From Phycisphaerales bacterium (GTDB lineage Bacteria > Planctomycetota > Phycisphaerae > Sedimentisphaerales > Anaerobacaceae), in assembly GCA_020343675.1 (NCBI GenBank), contig CP070806.1, positions 3,704,226-3,744,206 on the forward strand: a stretch of 39,981 nt of DNA, given 5' to 3'. Position numbers and translations under genes: made by a program. The notes beneath the pieces are model-generated. The model was not told the origin of the DNA. It did not search any database and worked only from the letters and a program-made list of their open reading frames with translations. Positions 8,348-16,431 of the stretch are shown piece after piece. How positions within the stretch are numbered: the stretch's first letter is position 1; every line of letters begins with the position of its first letter.

Positions 8348-10243
8348 TCAGGGCATCCTTTCCGTCCGCCTGTAGGTCTCCGTGTAGCCTACCCCAGGCT
8401 TCGTAGCCGATGTCTTCCGAGCGAGAGCAGCAGCGCACAACTTATCGAAGAAGAGTTCTGTCGCCGGATAGAAATCAGGGCCGAGGACAGAGAGCATATC
8501 TGAAATTTTCCCTATTCTCGATATAGCTTGGCTGGTCAGCAGAACAACGGCGGCTCCGGAATCTTTGGCGGAAAAGGCTATACCATAGGTTGCCGTGGTT
8601 CTGCCCGAACGTGAGATCGCGATGAGCAGGTCTCCCTTCTTTATCTCCGGCGTTGTCGCATCGGCAGCAACGTAAACCTGCAACCCCGCCCGCATCAGCT
8701 TCGTGGCAGCAGAACGGGCTACTGGCTCGGAATCACCCGCACCTGTGAGGAAGATCCGGTCTGACGACAAGACGGCCTCCACCAGCTCTTCATTCTGACT
8801 TTTATCTTGGGCGTCTGCCATTGCTTCCAACTCGGTTCGAGAATACCAGCGTCCGCGCAACATGACACCATCAGGATTCTCCTCGGTGGCGTGCTTCACG
8901 GCCAACGCATCCAGCATGCCCTGCAGCTTGGACTGCGGGAGCCAACGCCCGCGCGCCATCACGCCGCTGAGCCTGGCGACATTGGCGACGTCCTCAAAGG
9001 GATTGTCTTCTATCAAGATCAAATCGGCTCTCAGACCAGCGCGGATGGTGCCAAACTCGTCCTGCTCGCCCAGGCACTCGGCCGCATCACGCGTGCCGGC
9101 CTTCATGGCCTCGTACGGTGTCAGGCCGGCATCAACGAGGTTCCGCAGCTCCTCGTGGAGAGAGAATCCCGGCACCACATAGGGATTCGGCGTGTCGCTG
9201 CCAAGCAGGATTCTCGCCCCGCCATCATGCAGTGCCTTTGTCATTCGCTTCCTGTTGGACATCTTGTGGCTCCGGTTTGGGTCTCCGGACTGTTCACCCC
9301 GCATCAATGACCACCGCTGTTTTGCCATCGGCGATACGTACTTCATATACGTCCGTTTGAGTGCCTGCTCCACCTCCTCGCTGCTCATCATCATTCTCTC
9401 ATGCACAACGAGGGTAACGCAGTTCCACGTGCCCGCTTCACGGGTGGTCTGCACGATATGCGGGATCTTCGTTTCATCTATCTGCTCCCAGTGCGAGGAG
9501 TCCTCAACCTGCAGGAAATCGCCATAGCCCGAAAGGTGCTCCACGCTGTATTGCTTTGCGACCAGCGCGTGCTCGAGTCCAACGGCACCCGGGACGTGAC
9601 CGACGACGGGTATCCCATGCTTTGTACCAGCGTCGACTATGGCATCGTAGACCTCTGTCGTCAGGCGGCTGTACACCTTGATGAAGCCGTATCCCGCCTC
9701 CTTGTCTTCGGCAACTACCTCGTCAGCCTGCTCGGGCGTTTCCACAACAGTACTTTGCGGCCAGATCGGTGGATTGCCATCGAGGAGCGGCCCGGTCGTG
9801 TAGATTGTCGGGCCAACGAGTCCGCCTCTCTCGATTCGCTCCCGAAGCGTCAGGTTGTACTGCGTCCCCCACATATTGCGAACCGCTGTAACGCCGTTGG
9901 CGATGAAGAGAATTAGCTGAGCGTCATGAGCCTGATGCACATGCATGTCCACAAGACCCGGCATGAGGTACTTGTCGCGGCCATCGATTCGCAGTGCGCC
10001 TTCAGGAATGTCGGTCGTATCAGCAGGGCCAATTTCACTGATACGATCTGCCCGCACGATCACGGTCTGCCCCGGAAGGATTCGCTCGCGATCCATTGGA
10101 ACAACACTCACGTTGACGAACGCTATGACAGCGGGCCTCTGTGTTTCTTCGGAAAGTGTCTGGGGCTCTTGTCCCCAAACGCGAATGTTCTGTGAGAGGG
10201 CGAACACTAAAAGCGATATTACCAGAATTCTGGCCGTCTTCAT
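8348..10243 (-). CDS. Exported amidohydrolase fused to a hexulose-phosphate-isomerase-like SIS domain
   Basis: A 631-residue protein in three parts. Residues 1-25 form a Sec signal peptide (hydrophobic ILVISLLVFAL). About 40-440 is a metal-dependent amidohydrolase of the imidazolonepropionase/prolidase-like group: HVH after LMPGLVDM, a lysine in FIKVYSR, later histidines in VGHVPG and VEHLSG, and the catalytic Asp in LLGSDTPNPY. After two short related repeats (GVMARGRW and GVMLRGRW), about 490-615 is a SIS domain resembling 6-phospho-3-hexuloisomerase: LTGAGDSEPVARSAATKLMR, IKKGDLLIAISRSGRT and VVLLTSQ. SIS domains normally bind phosphosugars in the cytoplasm, so joining one to a signal peptide is odd. 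agggag lies seven bases before the ATG. It lies between tdh and kbl. Substrate unknown. Confidence 0.9.
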   Translation of the reverse strand: MKTARILVISLLVFALSQNIRVWGQEPQTLSEETQRPAVIAFVNVSVVPMDRERILPGQTVIVRADRISEIGPADTTDIPEGALRIDGRDKYLMPGLVDMHVHQAHDAQLILFIANGVTAVRNMWGTQYNLTLRERIERGGLVGPTIYTTGPLLDGNPPIWPQSTVVETPEQADEVVAEDKEAGYGFIKVYSRLTTEVYDAIVDAGTKHGIPVVGHVPGAVGLEHALVAKQYSVEHLSGYGDFLQVEDSSHWEQIDETKIPHIVQTTREAGTWNCVTLVVHERMMMSSEEVEQALKRTYMKYVSPMAKQRWSLMRGEQSGDPNRSHKMSNRKRMTKALHDGGARILLGSDTPNPYVVPGFSLHEELRNLVDAGLTPYEAMKAGTRDAAECLGEQDEFGTIRAGLRADLILIEDNPFEDVANVARLSGVMARGRWLPQSKLQGMLDALAVKHATEENPDGVMLRGRWYSRTELEAMADAQDKSQNEELVEAVLSSDRIFLTGAGDSEPVARSAATKLMRAGLQVYVAADATTPEIKKGDLLIAISRSGRTTATYGIAFSAKDSGAAVVLLTSQAISRIGKISDMLSVLGPDFYPATELFFDKLCAAALARKTSATKPGVGYTETYRRTERMP

Positions 10244-10328
10244 TGTTTTCTCCCTTCAGAAATTCTCAATCTGGGATGTGCAACCAAATCGCAGAGCACT
10301 TCTGACTCGCTACTTGTAAAATCTTGAT

Positions 10329-11357
10329 CTATTCGTCCGTCCAGTCCAGAATGACCTTGCCCGAATTCCCTGATTGCATCACGTCGAAGCCTCTGGCATA
10401 CTCGGCGCAGGCGAAACGGTGGGTGATCAGAGGCATCAGGTCCACCCCGCCCTGAATCAGCATGGTCGCTTTGTACCACGTCTCGAACATCTCCCGGCCG
10501 TAAATGCCTTTTATGGTCAGGCCGTTGAAGACGACGTAGTCCCAGTCGATGGTCGTCTCGGGCATGATTCCGAGCAGGGCGACCTTGCCGCCATGACACA
10601 TGTTGGCGAGCATATCTTTGAACGCGTCAGGATTGCCCGACATTTCCAGGCCGACGTCGAATCCTTCCTTCATGTCCAGCTTCTTTACGGCCTCCGCGAT
10701 CGGCTGGGTTCGTGCATCTAAGGTCAGGGTCGGACCCATCTTCCGGGCCAGTTCCAGACGATAAGGATTCACGTCGGTAATCACCACGTAGCGGGCGCCG
10801 GCGCTCTTTGCCACCGCCACGGCCATGCACCCGATGGGACCGGCGCCGGTAATCAGCACGTCCTCACCCACCAGGTCATACGAGAGGGTCGTGTGCACCG
10901 CGTTTCCGAACGGGTCGAAGCAGGCCAGCACATCGGTGGGGATATTCGCAGCACAATGCCAGACGTTGGAGACCGGGATGGACAGGTATTCGGCGAACGC
11001 ACCGTGGCGATTAACGCCAATACATTTCGGGTCGGTGCAGAGGTGCCTGCGTCCGGCTAAGCAATTTCTGCATCGCCCGCAGACGATATGCCCCTCGCCG
11101 CTGACCAGCTCGCCCAGCTCTACATCGTGAACGTTGCCGCCAATTTCCGCAACGGTACCGACGAATTCGTGGCCGATGACCAGCGGGGTCTTAATCGTTT
11201 TCTGAGCCCAGCGGTCCCAGTTGAAGATGTGGATATCCGTGCCGCAGATGGCCGTCTTGTGAATTCTAATCAGGACATCGTTGGCGCCGATTTGAGGGAC
11301 GGGGACATCTTCCATCCACAGTCCATGTTCGGGTTTTTTCTTCGTCAGTGCCTTCAT
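10329..11357 (-). CDS. tdh: L-threonine 3-dehydrogenase, zinc-dependent
   Basis: Oxidises L-threonine to 2-amino-3-oxobutyrate with NAD+, feeding Kbl. The 342-residue medium-chain dehydrogenase has the catalytic zinc ligand Cys38 (AICGTDIH), the GHEF motif, a four-cysteine structural zinc loop ([15 protein letters not shown]), and the nucleotide-binding [25 protein letters not shown] and the C-terminal [11 protein letters not shown] are typical of threonine dehydrogenases rather than sorbitol dehydrogenases. Length matches E. coli Tdh (341). The start at 11357 has aaggga upstream. It is first in a minus-strand run tdh, amidohydrolase-SIS, kbl. Confidence 0.96.
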   Translation of the reverse strand: MKALTKKKPEHGLWMEDVPVPQIGANDVLIRIHKTAICGTDIHIFNWDRWAQKTIKTPLVIGHEFVGTVAEIGGNVHDVELGELVSGEGHIVCGRCRNCLAGRRHLCTDPKCIGVNRHGAFAEYLSIPVSNVWHCAANIPTDVLACFDPFGNAVHTTLSYDLVGEDVLITGAGPIGCMAVAVAKSAGARYVVITDVNPYRLELARKMGPTLTLDARTQPIAEAVKKLDMKEGFDVGLEMSGNPDAFKDMLANMCHGGKVALLGIMPETTIDWDYVVFNGLTIKGIYGREMFETWYKATMLIQGGVDLMPLITHRFACAEYARGFDVMQSGNSGKVILDWTDE

Positions 11358-11442
11358 CGATCCGTTTCCCTTGCCCGGCCGGTATGACGAGCCGGAACAT
11401 TATCGTGCCTGTGCCCGGCGCGAAATGCAGGTGCAGGGCGGC

Positions 11443-12186
11443 TCACCACTGTATCTTCTCGAGGCCTCGCATTTTTCCGTGGTCCGTCATGTCGGGAACC
11501 AGCGCGGTCACGGTGATGTATCCTTCGGCCAGGGACGTGGTGTCGGTTGGATTTTCGTCAACGAGATGCCCGCCGCCGGCCAGTTGAAAGACGGTCTGTC
11601 CCTGCTCGTTCTTCTGGCGGACATAATACTCGTCGAATCCTTTGCTCGATTGCGGCACGACGCGCACGCCTTTGGGCGGACCCTTCGACAACTCCGGTAC
11701 GTTGATGTTGATCACGTTGCCTTTTCCGACGGGCATGAGCTTCTTGAGTGTATCGAGACAGTACCGGGCCGCCTGCTCGAAATCCATGTGTTCCTCGCGC
11801 GACAGGCTCATCGCGACAGCCGGGATTTTCAAAAATGCGCCTTCCATCGCCGCAGCGACCGTGCCCGAATAGTACACATTGATTCCCGCATTGGCCCCGT
11901 TATTGATACCGGCGACGACCAGGTCTATCGGGCCGTCGTGAAGCTGCATCACCGCCAGCTTGACGCAGTCGGCGGGCGAACCCTGAACGCTGAACCCCGT
12001 GAACCGACCGTCGATATCAACCTTGTTGCACACCAACGGCTCGGAGAAGGTGATACTGTGGCTGGCTCCGGACTGGCTGTCCGAGGGCGCGACCACCGTA
12101 ACGTCTCCGATGGTGACCAGCTCTTTGTACAGCGCTGCAAGCCCGGGGGCGAAAATGCCATCGTCATTCGTCAGTAGAATCTTCAT
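11443..12186 (-). CDS. surE: 5'/3'-nucleotidase SurE
   Basis: Metal-dependent nucleoside monophosphatase active on 5'- and 3'-nucleotides, often linked to stationary-phase survival. The N-terminus MKILLTNDDG carries the metal-binding Asp8-Asp9, and the family motifs APSDSQSGASHSIT, GSPADCV and SGINNG-like VVAGINNGANAG are intact. Length of 247 residues is normal. The ATG at 12186 has ggag eight bases upstream. It is transcribed divergently from nnrE through a compact promoter pair. Confidence 0.96.
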   Translation of the reverse strand: MKILLTNDDGIFAPGLAALYKELVTIGDVTVVAPSDSQSGASHSITFSEPLVCNKVDIDGRFTGFSVQGSPADCVKLAVMQLHDGPIDLVVAGINNGANAGINVYYSGTVAAAMEGAFLKIPAVAMSLSREEHMDFEQAARYCLDTLKKLMPVGKGNVININVPELSKGPPKGVRVVPQSSKGFDEYYVRQKNEQGQTVFQLAGGGHLVDENPTDTTSLAEGYITVTALVPDMTDHGKMRGLEKIQW

Positions 12187-12235
12187 GGTACTCCAGCCGG
12201 CAATTCAAAAGCCAAAGAAGCGACATCGGATGCTC

Positions 12236-12264
12236 ATTGTAGGCGCCCGGGCACAGTCTGTCAA
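12236..12264 (-). promoter_or_regulatory. Sigma-70 promoter of surE
   Basis: On the minus strand: perfect ttgaca (12264-12259), 17-base spacer, tacaat (12241-12236). The predicted start near 12229 gives a leader of about 43 bases to the surE ATG. The spacer contains the palindrome gcccgggc. The -35 box directly abuts the nnrE -35 box. Confidence 0.8.
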
Positions 12265-12292
12265 TTGACAGCATCGCGTCGCAGTCTATAAT
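12265..12292 (+). promoter_or_regulatory. Consensus sigma-70 promoter of nnrE
   Basis: Perfect ttgaca (12265-12270), 16-base spacer, perfect tataat (12287-12292). The expected transcription start is at about 12299-12300, which is the first base of the ATG at 12300, so the mRNA may be leaderless or translation may begin at the next ATG (12336). Confidence 0.85.
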
Positions 12293-12299
12293 CGAAGCG

Positions 12300-12989
12300 A
12301 TGAAGAAGTATTCACCCAAAGAAAAATGCACCGTGATGACGCGAGAACAGGTCCGCGGATTCGATGCCTGGGCGATCAATACCCTGGGCATCCCGGGCGT
12401 GGTCCTGATGGAGAACGCGGGGCGCGGCTGCGCCGAGCTGATCCGCGAGAAGCTCAGCGGCACCGCCAAGCCGAAAGTCTGTATATTTTGCGGAACGGGC
12501 AATAATGGCGGCGACGGCTACGTCATCGCCAGGCATTTGATCAATGAGGGCTTCGAGGTCACTATTGCCGTATGCGGCCAAGTCGAAAAGGTCAAGGGCG
12601 ATGCAAAGATCAATCTCGAGATCCTTCAGAGGATGGGCCAATCCATCGAAGAACTGAATCCGTCTGACGCCGATTTGCCGGAGCGGGTCCGTAACCTCTG
12701 TGCCGGCGCCGACCTGCTCGTGGACAGCCTGTTCGGCACGGGACTGAGAGGGTCACTGAGCGATGAGTACAAGCGGCTGATAGAGGCCATCAATGCGTGC
12801 GACTGCCCCATCCTCGCGGTGGACATTCCGTCGGGGCTGGACTGCGATTCGGGTGAGCCGCTCGGCGCAGCAGTCAAGGCCGATTGGACGATCACGTTCG
12901 TGGCAGTCAAGAAAGGCTTCACGTCTGCGCGCGCAGCGCGATACACGGGTGAGATTTTCGTGGTCTCGATTGGAATTGTCCCTGGCTAA
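12300..12989 (+). CDS. nnrE: NAD(P)H-hydrate epimerase
   Basis: Interconverts the S and R forms of hydrated NAD(P)H so that the matching dehydratase can repair them. This is a stand-alone YjeF N-terminal domain of 229 residues. It has VVLMENAGRG, CGTGNNGGDGYVIARHL, the VDSLFGTGL segment with the catalytic-site Asp, and DIPSGLDCDSG. The C-terminal dehydratase domain found in many fused NnrD/NnrE proteins is absent. ATG 12300 sits at the predicted transcription start and has no Shine-Dalgarno; ATG 12336 (MTREQVRGFD) is equally compatible with family length. The stop codon overlaps that of the convergent gene at 12986. Confidence 0.95.
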   Translation: MKKYSPKEKCTVMTREQVRGFDAWAINTLGIPGVVLMENAGRGCAELIREKLSGTAKPKVCIFCGTGNNGGDGYVIARHLINEGFEVTIAVCGQVEKVKGDAKINLEILQRMGQSIEELNPSDADLPERVRNLCAGADLLVDSLFGTGLRGSLSDEYKRLIEAINACDCPILAVDIPSGLDCDSGEPLGAAVKADWTITFVAVKKGFTSARAARYTGEIFVVSIGIVPG

Positions 12990-14422
12990 AAGGCTCCGGC
13001 CCGGCCGATTTGCCCTTTGTACCCCACGAAGTAGAGGAACCTTTCGTACGTGAACACGGGGATCCATAATGTCTGGGCCCGGCTGCGAAGCTCGTTATAG
13101 CGGTTGAGTCTTGCCAGCGAAGCCTCATACCTGGTCCGCGCACGCGGGTCGATTTCCGTCTCTTCGAGCGTGGGCCTTCGGAGAACCTCGGGCTGCTGGC
13201 CCAGCACGAGGAAGTCGGTGTCGATGGAAATGGCGTCCACGACCCGGCCGCCCCATCGTTCGATGAGGGCCTTAATCCTGGCGGGGCCGTCGGAATCGGC
13301 CTGGCCATCGTTGTCGATGTCGAATTCGCCGGCGGTGACAAAGACGTTCGACTTGTCACTGTCCCAGATCAGGTTGGCGACGATATCGCCGTGCAGGATG
13401 GGCTTGCGTGTCGCCGAGTCAATAATCCTCGCGGCCGAATACGTCTCGGCCACATCGAACACTTCGATCTCGGCTTTGCCCCGGCCGTCCTTGGGGACCA
13501 GTTCGCCGCGGTTGTAAACGCTGAAGGTCAGGCCCTGATAAACATGATCGTCGCTGCCAATATTCAGATGGACGACCTGGGTCTGGTCGTCGATCAGGAT
13601 GATGTTTCCGTCGCTTTGATACGCCCTGACCTCCCGGTCTGGCCCCGGCATGATCTTGCTGACTTCTTCCTGGGCACGCTGCATCAGTCCCTGAGCCAGC
13701 TCCAGTTCTGCCTGCGTTCGCAGCAGCCTTTCGTTCGTGGCTCGCAGGTCATTTTGAGACTGCCCCAATTGCGCACTGAGGGTCTCAATCCGTTCGTCGG
13801 TCGTTTGCTGCAGCAAAGCGGCCAACTCATCGTATTTCTGCCTTATATCGTTCACGTCCTGCTGCAGCTTCTCTTTCTCACCCAGCAGCGCCTGCTCCTT
13901 TTCGAGATTGACTTTGTTTGCATTATCGAACTGCGCTTGCAGGTCACCAAGTTGTTGTTGCGCAGCCGCTTGTGCGCTCTTGGCCTTGTCCAGCTCAGCG
14001 GCGAGCTGTTGAACGACCGAAACCAGGCCCACCGTGTTAGGATCGGTGACAGAGATGTGATTCTTGATCAAACCCAGAGCGCCGGCCAGTTTTGCACTTG
14101 CGTTATTGACTTTGACTTCAGCGGTGGTCGGTTCGACCGTGCCGCCCACGACCATGATGATGGTCTGGTCAAGATAGTCCAGCATCGTGCCAAGCCAGCT
14201 CGTTTGGCCTTGCTTTGCCCCGACTGTGCTGCCGAGCGCCCCACGTTCTCTTTCATTGGCCAGGTTATTTATCGTGCGCTGCGTATCCTCCAGGCTTCCC
14301 CGGTGCTCCTCGGCTTTGACATAGTAAATCACGGCAATCGTCGTTGCGGCAATAAAAAGCCCCACAAAGGTTATTAGAGTGTAGAGCATAGCATTGCTCT
14401 GCTTTCTCCTGCGTGCCGGCAT
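12986..14422 (-). CDS. Membrane-anchored coiled-coil protein with BRCT-like C-terminal segment
   Basis: A 478-residue protein of unknown function. A basic N-terminus (MPARRRKQ) and one hydrophobic segment (about 13-35) predict a type II anchor with the rest outside the cytoplasm. About 140-255 is a long Gln/Ala/Glu-rich coiled coil. A beta-rich region follows (about 258-355, with IILIDDQTQVVHLNIG). About 358-414 reads like a BRCT domain: FVTAGEF, then IKALIERWGGRVVDAISID and TDFLVLGQQPE, as in DNA ligase and RFC. An acidic loop DIDNDGQAD resembling an EF-hand calcium loop is inserted after the first strand. No catalytic residues are seen. Its stop overlaps the nnrE stop by four bases. The BRCT call is pattern recognition, not a search result. 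Confidence 0.8.
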   Translation of the reverse strand: MPARRRKQSNAMLYTLITFVGLFIAATTIAVIYYVKAEEHRGSLEDTQRTINNLANERERGALGSTVGAKQGQTSWLGTMLDYLDQTIIMVVGGTVEPTTAEVKVNNASAKLAGALGLIKNHISVTDPNTVGLVSVVQQLAAELDKAKSAQAAAQQQLGDLQAQFDNANKVNLEKEQALLGEKEKLQQDVNDIRQKYDELAALLQQTTDERIETLSAQLGQSQNDLRATNERLLRTQAELELAQGLMQRAQEEVSKIMPGPDREVRAYQSDGNIILIDDQTQVVHLNIGSDDHVYQGLTFSVYNRGELVPKDGRGKAEIEVFDVAETYSAARIIDSATRKPILHGDIVANLIWDSDKSNVFVTAGEFDIDNDGQADSDGPARIKALIERWGGRVVDAISIDTDFLVLGQQPEVLRRPTLEETEIDPRARTRYEASLARLNRYNELRSRAQTLWIPVFTYERFLYFVGYKGQIGRAGAF

Positions 14423-14507
14423 AGTAAAAACTCCTCAGAAATATAGAAAAATCACCCTTTGAGCTTGTTCGGATAACATATTATCGCCGGAAAGGGCCTC
14501 AAAGTCA

Positions 14508-14536
14508 ACAAAAAAAGCCTTCGGCGAAGCGTTTTT
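14508..14536 (-). terminator. Probable intrinsic terminator of the HAD gene
   Basis: A short GC hairpin (14517-14530, gccttcggcgaagc on the plus strand) is flanked by an A run (14510-14516) and a T run (14532-14536). Read on the minus strand, it is a hairpin followed by six T, placed about 75 bases after the HAD gene stop. The stem is short (four to five pairs), so efficiency is uncertain. Confidence 0.5.
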
Positions 14537-14604
14537 ACCGCACAATAGAGGCCGGACCCTTCCTGAGAATAATCGGGCTGCGGTATGGGCGTCAAGCCAA
14601 CATC

Positions 14605-15288
14605 TCAGAGGGCGTCCAAAAGGGCCGGCAGCCTGGTGATTTGGCCGATTACGTGCGTTGCCGAGGCGCCGGACCGGGCACAGGTCGAAGTGCGGATGCG
14701 TGCGGGGCGCAGAAGTTGCACCGTCACGAAGCCCAGACTGTTGGGGGCGATAAAGTCCTTCAGTTCGTTATCCGCGACGTAAACAGCATTTTCCGGCCTC
14801 GCACGCAGATCCTGCAATATCCTCTCGAAGCCCGCCGGAGAGGGCTTCCAGCAGTCTCTGCCGAGCTGTTCCGTATAAACGATGCTCTCAAAATACTTCT
14901 CGATGCCCAGTGCCTCGACCTTCAGTTGCTGGGCGGGCAGGAAACCGTCCGTCAGCAGGCCCAGCGTGTATTTCTCGCTCAGCTCGCGCAGGACCTCTCC
15001 GCTGTCGGGCGGCAGCACGATGGCAGGGACGTGGCTTCGATACGTGTTGACAAGTTCGCTGATAGTACTCTCCTGACGGTCTATGCCAAGCTTATCGAGG
15101 GCGGCGTTGAACGTTCTCGAACGGTTGCCGGCTGTGAATTGGCCCCAAAGGGCATCAAAAACACGCTCGGTCGTCGACGCCGCGTCCCGGGCGACAAGAA
15201 ACTCAGCCACGGCGGCAAACCCGCTCCTGCAATACTCGAGTTCATCATACAGCGTATCATCTAAATCGAAAATAACCGTCGTGATCAT
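14605..15288 (-). CDS. HAD-superfamily hydrolase
   Basis: Probably a small-molecule phosphatase in the cytoplasm. The 227-residue protein has HAD motif I DLDDTLYDE (Asp9 nucleophile, Asp11), motif II in LLTDG, the motif III lysine in DCWKPSPAGF, and motif IV in VYVADNELKDF. The helical cap after motif I is the C1 type of the pyrimidine-nucleotidase/haloacid-dehalogenase-like group. Substrate cannot be told from sequence. It is divergent from a UbiA-type prenyltransferase; HAD and UbiA domains are fused in some bacteria, so a shared pathway is possible but inferred. A good promoter lies at 15381-15409. Confidence 0.9.
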   Translation of the reverse strand: MITTVIFDLDDTLYDELEYCRSGFAAVAEFLVARDAASTTERVFDALWGQFTAGNRSRTFNAALDKLGIDRQESTISELVNTYRSHVPAIVLPPDSGEVLRELSEKYTLGLLTDGFLPAQQLKVEALGIEKYFESIVYTEQLGRDCWKPSPAGFERILQDLRARPENAVYVADNELKDFIAPNSLGFVTVQLLRPARIRTSTCARSGASATHVIGQITRLPALLDAL

Positions 15289-15380
15289 CTTTTCTTTGCC
15301 TCGGGATTCATCCAGCCAATGGCGAAAAACGCCCTCGGTTTGCCCTGCGCGGCCTTGCCCACTGCAATATTATCTTACGC

Positions 15381-15409
15381 ATTATCGGCTCGGATGTCGA
15401 TATTCTCAA
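15381..15409 (-). promoter_or_regulatory. Candidate promoter of the HAD gene
   Basis: On the minus strand: ttgaga (15409-15404), 17-base spacer, gataat (15386-15381). One mismatch in each hexamer. The predicted leader is about 85 bases. Confidence 0.5.
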
Positions 15410-15496
15410 TAAGTATGTGGTCTGCGGCCCAGGATAGGATTGTCTTGTTTGTATGACGCACCGGGCACGGATCGGTCAGGAACGAAAGGCACAGGC

Positions 15497-16387
15497 ATGA
15501 AATTCGTGCAGCTAATGCGTCCGAAGCACTGGACCAAGAACGTGTTTCTGTTCGCGGCCCTGACATTCGGACAGAAGCTGACCGAACCGGCGGCGGTCGG
15601 CAGGGCGGTTGGCGGCTTTATCTGCTTTTGTCTGGCCGCTTCGGCGGTCTATATTTTCAACGACATTATCGACCGCGAGGCGGACCGTCTGCACCCTGAA
15701 AAACGCAACAGGCCCATCGCCGCCGGCAGCGTCCCGGTGGCCTCAGCGGCGGTGGCCTCGGCACTGTGTGCGGCAGCGGCTCTGATCGCCAGTCTCGTGC
15801 TCGGCTGGAGCTTCGCCCTGGTCGTCCTGGCATATATTGTGCTCGTGATTCTTTACACGCTTGTTCTCAAGAAAGTCATGATCCTGGACTGCGTGGTCAT
15901 ATCCACCGGCTTCTGCCTGCGGGCCATTGCAGGGGCGACGGTTGTCGGCGTCTTTATCTCCCCCTGGCTGGTTGTCTGCACGTTTGCTCTGTGCCTGTTT
16001 CTGGCCTTCACCAAGCGCCGCGCCGAACTGACGCAGCTTCGTGAAGACAGCGAGCCATTTCGCAAGGCCCTGGCCGGCTACACGCCCGAGCTGCTTGCCC
16101 ACATGGTTAATGTCACCAGTGGCCTGGCCGTGGTGTGTTTCTTACTCTATGCGATGGATGAGCGGACGCTCAGGCTTTTTGGCACAAGTGATCTTGTCTA
16201 TACCACACCATTGGTTTTGTACTGTGTCTTCCGTTTCAGCGCGTCGATGCAGAAAGGCAGATTCTCAGATCCCGTTCAGCTTATCCTGACCGACTGGCCC
16301 TTTCAGATCGGCCTGGTGCTCTGGGTCGTAGCGTGTGTGGGAATCGTTTATTCGGGCAGGCTGGGCATCCATTTGAGCAGCATCTGA
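15497..16387 (+). CDS. UbiA-family prenyltransferase, decaprenyl-phosphate phosphoribosyltransferase type
   Basis: Integral membrane enzyme of 296 residues with about eight to nine hydrophobic helices. The N-terminus MKFVQLMRPKHWTKN and the first Asp motif NDIIDREADRLHPEKRNRP match the DPPR-synthase branch (Rv3806c-like), which transfers phosphoribose from PRPP to polyprenyl phosphate, rather than the ubiquinone or menaquinone branches. The second Asp-containing motif is in MILDCVVISTGFCLRAIAGA. I chose the ATG at 15497 (aaagg upstream); a start at 15440 would add a non-family extension. In actinobacteria the product is the precursor of arabinose donors; no DprE1/DprE2 homologues are in this window, so the downstream use is unknown. 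Confidence 0.88.
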   Translation: MKFVQLMRPKHWTKNVFLFAALTFGQKLTEPAAVGRAVGGFICFCLAASAVYIFNDIIDREADRLHPEKRNRPIAAGSVPVASAAVASALCAAAALIASLVLGWSFALVVLAYIVLVILYTLVLKKVMILDCVVISTGFCLRAIAGATVVGVFISPWLVVCTFALCLFLAFTKRRAELTQLREDSEPFRKALAGYTPELLAHMVNVTSGLAVVCFLLYAMDERTLRLFGTSDLVYTTPLVLYCVFRFSASMQKGRFSDPVQLILTDWPFQIGLVLWVVACVGIVYSGRLGIHLSSI

Positions 16388-16431
16388 GCTTTCGAAGTGA
16401 CCAACCTGATTAAATTCGGGGCTTGCGGTTT

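Noticed and set aside
13391..14377. 328-codon plus-strand frame opposite the coiled-coil gene
   Set aside because: Leucine/glutamine-rich because it mirrors coiled-coil codons; the minus-strand frame has a proper start, membrane anchor and domain.
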